A stretch of DNA of 64,000 nt from Amphiura filiformis (lineage: Eukaryota > Echinodermata > Ophiuroidea > Amphilepidida > Amphiuridae), in NCBI RefSeq assembly GCF_039555335.1, contig NC_092631.1:4989501-5053500 (forward strand), read 5' to 3'. Of this stretch, positions 57,983 through 64,000 are shown piece by piece. The translations under genes and the position numbers were made by a program. Positions within the stretch are counted from its first letter, which is position 1, and every line of letters starts with the position of its first letter. The notes under the pieces were generated by a model. The model did not search any database and had not been told where the DNA came from. It was given only the letters and a program-made list of their open reading frames with translations.

Positions 57983-60900
57983 ATGATGCTCACATCACAA
58001 GTCTGTCGTCGATTTCACTGTCTAGGTACGTTCGAGTGGCAGTGTAAAACTCTGTTGCATTCAAGATGTGCGTTACAACGATGCTGCAAACAACCAATCT
58101 GTTCTTCACTGGTCTCATCAAGGACTTATTCATCAAGTGGTGAATTTCAAGGTCAGGAACATGCTGCATTATACAACAAGTATAGACCCAAGCCAGATGA
58201 AACACTGGTTAGCAAGATTGTCATGGATTATGTCAGGAAAAAGGTTTGTTTTTGTGCATGTGCATTAAAAGTTTATAACCCTCATGGCTGTCAAAAATAG
58301 TGGACCAAAACGACGACATGTTGGGTGGAGGGTGGAGGCATGCGCGGATCCAGGGGGTGCTTTGGTAGCTGCAGCACCCGGGGGAATGAAACATACACAA
58401 AAAAGACAGAGAAAGAGAGAAAAAAAAAAGTATGCACCAAATCGCGCAAATTGAGTTCAGAAATGCAAAATTTCCCAAGGCAATGGGACGCTGCCCCCTT
58501 ACAACCCCAGCCAGTGGCAAGGGGACCAGCACCCTGAACCACCATTTTGGTCACTAACTTTACAGCACCCCAGGGGGAAGCAGTCCTGGATCCGCCGGTG
58601 GGTGGAGATGGGGTTCACTAGTGTGTGTCTGCAAGGACACGCACAAGACTTTTCACATACTATATTGCATTAAAAGTTTAACTAACCCTCATGGCTTTCC
58701 AAAATAGTGAACCATATTGAGGTAAGGGGTGGGGGTTCACTAGTGTGTGCCTGCAAACAATGACACATACAAGACGTTTCACATACTACATTGCATGTTT
58801 ATAACCCTCATGGCTGTCAAAAATAGTGAACCAAAATGACGGACATGTTGAGTGTGTGTGCAGTGTTCGAAATATGCCTCAAAAAGTTACAGGCCAGCCG
58901 GGCTTGACCTTAAAAAGTTACCGGCCAGCCGGGCCGGCAACTAGATGCCAGTCAGAAAAGTTACCGGCCAGGCCAAAAAGTTACAGGCCAGTGGCCGGCC
59001 GACCGGCCCTATTTCGAACGCTGTGTGTGTGGGGGTACGGGTGTGCCTGCAAATAAGGACACACACAAGACTTTAAATCATGTGCCTATCTGCAAACAAG
59101 CACCGCCTTGGTTTCTGGAGGTCTGTGGTACAGTACCAGTAGGTCATAATTGCATATATTGTATAATGTGAGGTCATTTTTATTTTATTTTCATTTGCAA
59201 ATTATTATGAAGCTAAATAATATTCATATAGTCAGCTTTATTCTGCATGAATATTCATACAATGAATAGATAACCTTAATGACTGTCAAAAATAATGAAC
59301 CAAAATGAAATTATTTTGCCCTGATTGCAAGTGACCTTGATAGCTTTTAGCAATATTAAATATAGTTTTTATATTCAATTGTGTTTGGAGCATATAAATA
59401 CCATCAGTACATTAAGCGCGCTTCAGACTCCATATTGTACGTACAATATTGTATGTACAATACTTTTCGTGACGTCAAAAAGTATTACACGTGCAATAAA
59501 TAGTATGTACCTGGAAAATATATATTGTGCTACAATCATTGGTTGCTTAATTGATACGTAGTTGCCAAATTTCTAAGAGTGGTAAATTTAGTGAGTGTTC
59601 GTAACGGAATGATGAACATCTTTTATGTCTTTTGTATTCAACTGTACTTAATATTAAAAGGCCTATTAATACAAACGATATTAATAATATTAAAATTGTA
59701 ATAATAATATAAATGGCACATTCAGTTCTTATTTATTTATTTATAGATTTATTTATTTAGGCCTATTTGTTTATTTATTTATTTGTTTATTTATTTATTG
59801 ATTGATTGATTGATTACTGATTGATTAATTGATTTAGCGATTCATTTATACTGACATTTAGTCATATATTGATTTAGTCAGTTTCTTAAGTATTATTTTT
59901 GTAGGCCTATGTATTTATTCTGGTTTTGATTTGATTGATACTGATATTTTTATTGTTTTTTAAAGTTTTGGCATATAACATTATACATTATAACACGTTG
60001 TGTTATGAATTTGCAACAACTTTTTACATGTTGATATCGTTGAGGCATGTTATGATGGTGTATGTTATAGACCTACTTATGATCATCCCAATACATCCAT
60101 AAGCGTGTTAATGTGAAGCGAGATTACTTGAAATATATATTTCAGAGTTGAAAGAGTTTCAACTATCTGAACATAATTCTGAAATATGTCTCTCTGATTG
60201 GTTGATTGTCAAGAGGATTACGGCATCCTCAAAGCCTCTTGCTGTAATTCTCTAATCGATATCTATTATAGGACCGATCTTTTGAAATCCATACAACCGT
60301 GTCAAATGAAATAGTCTCGGATCATAGTTTGTGGACGATACAACATTGATACGTCAGATTTCGGAATTGTATTAAAAATAGGCACAAATCACATTGAACA
60401 GGTTGAATGCTGGCAAAAGTAGATAAAATAACTATGGGTCGAATGTACATAAATCAGTGTCCTGGGCCAGGATAACATTTAGGACTCCTTCGCATTCTAA
60501 AACAATACTTTGAACACCAAATGTCCTTGCTTTCATTTTCTCATTTAATTTGTTTTAATTGTAATTAATTTCTTTGTCCACTGGCTCTGTGGTAAATCCG
60601 GTATTGCCAAATATTTATCGTCCATTACCCGTGTTAATCTATTTATCTATTAAAATGCACCATCTATTAAATTCCTGTAATACAATGTATAGGCCTAGTG
60701 TATTTGATAACAAATTTGTTTTTATTTTTTATTGGAATTTGGGTGCCATTACACGATTTCATATATATAAAATATGTTTGGGCATGGCGGAATTAGTATA
60801 TGATTAAAGATAGACATACTCTTAGGCCCCCCTTTTTTAATGTTTGTACATTATTAATATTAATATTTATGTACAAAATGCAAACGAATGTATATATATT

Positions 60901-63054
60901 CGATTGTTTTGTAAACATTAAATTTGATGTTTACTCATAATTATGTCTGGAAAGTCAGAGAAAAACTAAGGAGCATCGGTATTTAGTTTCCTGGGAAAGT
61001 GGATCAGATGAGCAGTGAGTAAAAGCATTTGCCCTAAATCTTTATTTGATTATTATTTTTGTATGAATTTATTAGGCCTACTGGTAAAGTGCAGAAAAAA
61101 CCTCAAAACGCACTCTAGGATTTTTCATCAGCAGCAGTAGAAATTTATCTTGCATAGATTTTCTGGTGTCCTCGCTTGGATTTAGCAAACAATGAACCGT
61201 CAGGGTTATAGCGCGTTATTTAATCTGATTCAACGTGTAATACTTTTTGACGTCACGAAAAGTATTGTACATACAATATTTTACGTACAATACGGAGTCT
61301 GAAGCTCGCTTTATGTCATGCAGAGCTTAAAGAAGCACACATTTTAAATCAATTTTGCTGGGTGATGATAATCTGGAGGCATACCCTATTTTGCCCTCCA
61401 TGAGTGATACGCAAACATGGTGGTGTCCAAAATCTTTTAGTCAGTAATACATCACTTCCATTATGTTATTGGTGTTGGTAATGTTTTTCAGGGGTGTAGC
61501 AAGAGCATCAGGGGCCCATGGACAAGGAGCAGTATGGGCTCTTTTAACCAGGGCAGGCTTTTACCTTATGGGGGCCCTGGGCTAGGCCAAAATTTGGAGG
61601 CCCGAACTCACGTGCCGAGGAAGGCATGTGCACTCAAGTCAGTGGCTAAGTTTTGGTTTACGTATAATATAGAGGGGGACTTATACATATTTTGTTCCGA
61701 TGTTACTAGGACATTTGCGTGCAAAGCACACGAAAACATTCAATTTCAGACTATTTTAGCCCCAGATCAACATTAATTTTGCTATTTGAATGCGCGCGAA
61801 GCGTGGAAAATTTTACAATTTTGCTCTATTTTGGCCAAAAAAACATTCTGATATTGGGGTTAAAATAAAGATGCATAGGCCCAATAGTAAATCCAGCCCT
61901 GATGTTCATTATCAGCCCTTATTTAATTTTTGCTTTTGTGCTCGGAGCCTCTGATCCCTCGTGGCCCATGGACTTTGTCCACCCTGTCCTCCCACTTGCT
62001 ACGCCCCTGATGTTTTTCCATTGTTAATTTATTTTAGACTGGCCTTCATTCTGGGCGCCTTGGTATAGCAGTAGATGTTGCTTGCGGAAGTGGTCAAGCA
62101 ACAGAAGTCGTAGCAGGTCACTTGAATAAAGTTATTGGTGTGGATGCGAGTGAATCTCAAATAACAGAAGCGAAAAGAGCAAATACAACAGGCAATATTG
62201 AATACAGGTATGTATTTGACAGGATGCTGCCTCTAACCTTCAGATTCTATAGAATTTGGACAATTGTTTGACCCATGTATATATACCTCACTCTCAGACA
62301 TCTCTGGACGCTGGAAAATTATCACAATTCAGTTATGCAACAAAATAGTTATTACACCTCAATTCATGATATCATCATTTACATCTTATTTCTTTATGAT
62401 GGCAAAGCACTTTCTCTAGGTTATAATCCTACCAAGTTAATAAACTTTGCAAAACTTTACAAAATTCATCCTCTATGCCAACAAGGACATCACCAAATTT
62501 TTGGGTTGTTCCCTTACAGATCTTACTTACAGATCTTGCTTGCCCCCATATCCCTTATGGAAGATTAGTCCCTGCAATCTCAGGTCTGCAGCTGTAATAT
62601 TTTTCATGGGGCTATTTTGTGAAATTTTCGGGGAAAACCACCCGTAGCATGTGTGAATTTTGAGTCAAGTGTCACAAGCTTTGTATGCAAGCAAACATTT
62701 TGAAAATTGGGGACTACCCGACAGAGTACTCCACATAATTCTCACATTACCATATAAAATTGAATATACATCATTACATATAAAACTGGTTTATGTAATT
62801 TTAGTTGCTGTTCCATTTCATTTTTGCCCAGATGTGGATTTGCTAACAGTCTTCCTGTGTCTGATAACTCAGTCAATCTAGTCACTTGTTTCCAAGCTGC
62901 ACATTACATGGATTTGGATTTCACCAAATTTTGCCATGAAGTTTCCAGAGTTCTCACAAAAAATGGCTGCCTAGCAATTTACACTATGGACAAGCATGAC
63001 ATCATACATGCAGATGAAAAGATTGCAGAACAGCTGTCTGGCTTTTATAATCAG
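57983..63054 (+). CDS. Class I SAM-dependent methyltransferase, first three coding exons (3' end outside window)
   Basis: Exons 57983-58243, 62038-62207 and 62832-63054 join in frame (phases 0, 2, 0), giving 218 codons; the gene continues past the window. The first 55 or so residues are rich in Arg, Ser and Cys, end RTYSSSGEF and look like a mitochondrial presequence. The fold then starts with AALYNKYRPKPDETL. Exon 2 holds motif I, AVDVACGSGQ (98-107), and the acidic residue D123 in VIGVDASESQ, both for S-adenosylmethionine binding. Exon 3 has SLPVSDNSVNLVTCFQAAHY and the strand/helix FCHEVSRVLTKNGCLAIYTM. This matches the Methyltransf_11 group of small-molecule methyltransferases annotated as DDB_G0268948-like; the substrate is unknown. 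All introns are GT-AG. Transposons lie 21 bp from the exon 2 acceptor and 14 bp from the exon 3 donor. Confidence 0.88.
58344..58595. mobile_element. Short element with GCGGATCCAGG termini, intron 1
   Basis: GCGGATCCAGGGGGTGC on the left and CCTGGATCCGC on the right are inverted; AGCACCC/GGGTGCT motifs lie just inside. 252 bp, non-coding. Overlapping frames in both strands here are shadows. Confidence 0.65.
58870..59015. repeat. GC-rich minisatellite with GTTACCGGCCAG units
   Basis: Five or so units of about 25-35 bp, each with AAAAAGTTAC(A/C)GGCCAG and GCCGGGC-type extensions. A GC-rich island in otherwise AT-rich intron DNA. Confidence 0.7.
59415..61311. mobile_element. 1.9-kb element with about 80-bp inverted ends, intron 1
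   Basis: The left AGCGCGCTTCAGACTCCATA and right GGAGTCTGAAGCTCGCTTT ends pair, and pairing continues through TTGTACGTACAATATTGTAT and TACTTTTCGTGACGTCAAAA. Each arm thus carries a TGACGTCA (CRE-like) palindrome. The interior is AT-rich, with a (TTTA)n/(GATT)n microsatellite at 59730-59830, and no transposase. TA flanks both ends, so a TA target duplication is possible. Confidence 0.75.
61489..62009. mobile_element. 521-bp hAT-like element 28 bp upstream of exon 2
   Basis: The ends CAGGGGTGTAGCAAG and, inverted, CAGGGGCGTAGCAAG are flanked by perfect ATGTTTTT duplications (61481-61488 and 62010-62017). GGCCCATGGAC is also inverted near both ends. The element ends only 28 bp before the first base of methyltransferase exon 2. 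Short open frames inside are not genes. Confidence 0.92.
62208..62831. other. Methyltransferase intron 2
   Basis: No repeat with clear ends. Frames at 62275-62568 and 62447-62647 end without supporting splice signals or domains. Confidence 0.4.
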
Positions 63055-63076
63055 GTATTGTGTATTATGGTATAAC

Positions 63077-63381
63077 CACAGACGAGAGAGAAACAGACCG
63101 TGTGCAATCAGTCAAAGTCACAGCATCACCCGATAATGAGGGCCGATTGTTCCATGAAATGCGACGGGCGAGACTGCTGCGCAATTAAAGCGTATTTTCA
63201 CAGTCTATCACGTAATCACGAAAGCATGCTACACTCTATCGTGTAAGACACGCAACGCTGGCGTGATTGTTGGACATGGCACGATCAAACAATCGGCCTT
63301 CAAGAATATGCGAGAACTCACATCATATACTTCACAGGGACTTTGACTGGTTGTACACGGTCTGTATCTCTCTCGTCTGTG
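63077..63381. mobile_element. 305-bp MITE with 8-bp target duplication beside exon 3
   Basis: CACAGACGAGAGAGAAACAG and the inverted right end pair over 43 bp with three mismatches. GGTATAAC flanks both sides (63069-63076 and 63382-63389). The left duplication begins 14 bp after the last base of exon 3. Confidence 0.92.
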
Positions 63382-63481
63382 GGTATAACATTTGAAAAGA
63401 TGTAGACATCAATTGAAGTCACAATTTCATATGTAGCAAATATTTATAGGTTAATTAATGTATATCACCTGTTGGGACTGA

Positions 63482-63583
63482 AATTGTACAAAATAATGCA
63501 TGTGTACTGAGATCGTGGGGTTTGTGCATTAGACATATCAACATCTCAGTACAAATGCATTATTTTGTACAATTTCTTGAGCA
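63482..63583. repeat. Hairpin with about 32-bp arms
   Basis: AAATTGTACAAAATAATGCA near 63481 and its complement TGCATTATTTTGTACAATTT at 63557-63576 pair, continuing through GTACTGAGAT/ATCTCAGTAC, around a 35-bp loop. It could be a tiny MITE; no duplication was identified. Confidence 0.75.
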
Positions 63584-64000
63584 ACAAGTGTTACACATTT
63601 ATTTCATGACTTTTGCTATTTTTATAGCAAAATTGTCATTAAAAATGTTGGAAAATACAAGCAAATAGAAATACATCAGCCCACAAAATGAATGCATCCA
63701 AAAGCACTGCATGCAGTATGTGGAATGCGCACCTGTGCATTATAGACAATCAATGCATGGTTCGCATTTTTCTAACCTTTGCTCTGTGTTGATCGCGGCA
63801 AAAATAGAAGTAATCAAAGCACAAACATACTTTTATTACATCTTTTTGATGTCTGATTTTGTCTCTATCAGATTGCTTTATGTTTGCCATTTATATGCTT
63901 CATTAGCAGGTCTATTGTAAGCTTGCTCCAAAAAGGCACAAATCATGAAACTTTGATGACTTTTGGGTGTTCGGGTTGATGAACCCCCACTGATAATCCC
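63584..64000. other. Methyltransferase intron 3 to window edge
   Basis: No further methyltransferase exon is recognisable before the window ends. Confidence 0.4.

Overview
This window reads as nuclear DNA of an invertebrate deuterostome, possibly an echinoderm. The reasons are large introns with GT-AG splice sites, AT-rich intergenic DNA with frequent TAGGCCTA-type motifs, a rhodopsin-family receptor duplicated in tandem, tRNA-derived SINEs, a Penelope-like fragment and very many short inverted-repeat transposons. The species cannot be fixed from the sequence alone. Most of the 64 kb is repeats; three host loci can be supported.

(1) 1-33 kb: a tandemly duplicated receptor locus. An intact single-exon class A GPCR lies at 27208-28302 and a sister copy with a 2-nt frameshift at 11224-12328. 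Both sit in matching segments (about 6.7-12.4 kb and 20.7-28.9 kb), and older remnants of the same flanking DNA recur at 1.6-2.65, 12.4-14.3, 28.8-30.8 and 31.2-32.3 kb. The copies act as natural filled-site/empty-site pairs that date several transposon insertions. Between them, at 14322-20654, lies an element with 312-bp terminal inverted repeats that encloses a 5-kb tandem array with a 1.12-kb period.

(2) 34.5-45.1 kb, minus strand: a complete six-exon RBM48 gene (482 codons, all splice phases consistent), with introns full of transposons and SINE pieces.

(3) 45-57.6 kb: repeat-rich intergenic DNA. It holds an inverted minisatellite element (47.0-48.7 kb), a second module/spacer array related to the first (49.3-52.1 kb), a Penelope-like retroelement tail, and a 1.5-kb inverted-repeat element that carries a promoter-like sequence and a possible first exon.

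(4) 58-64 kb, plus strand: the first three coding exons of a class I SAM-dependent methyltransferase with a probable mitochondrial presequence. It runs off the right edge, and transposons sit within tens of bases of two of its splice sites.

The most unusual structure is the pair of arrays at 15.3-20.3 and 49.3-52.1 kb. Both alternate a roughly 0.45-0.48-kb inverted-repeat-bounded module with an unrelated spacer, both start and end with the module, and the modules of the two arrays are diverged relatives in opposite orientation.
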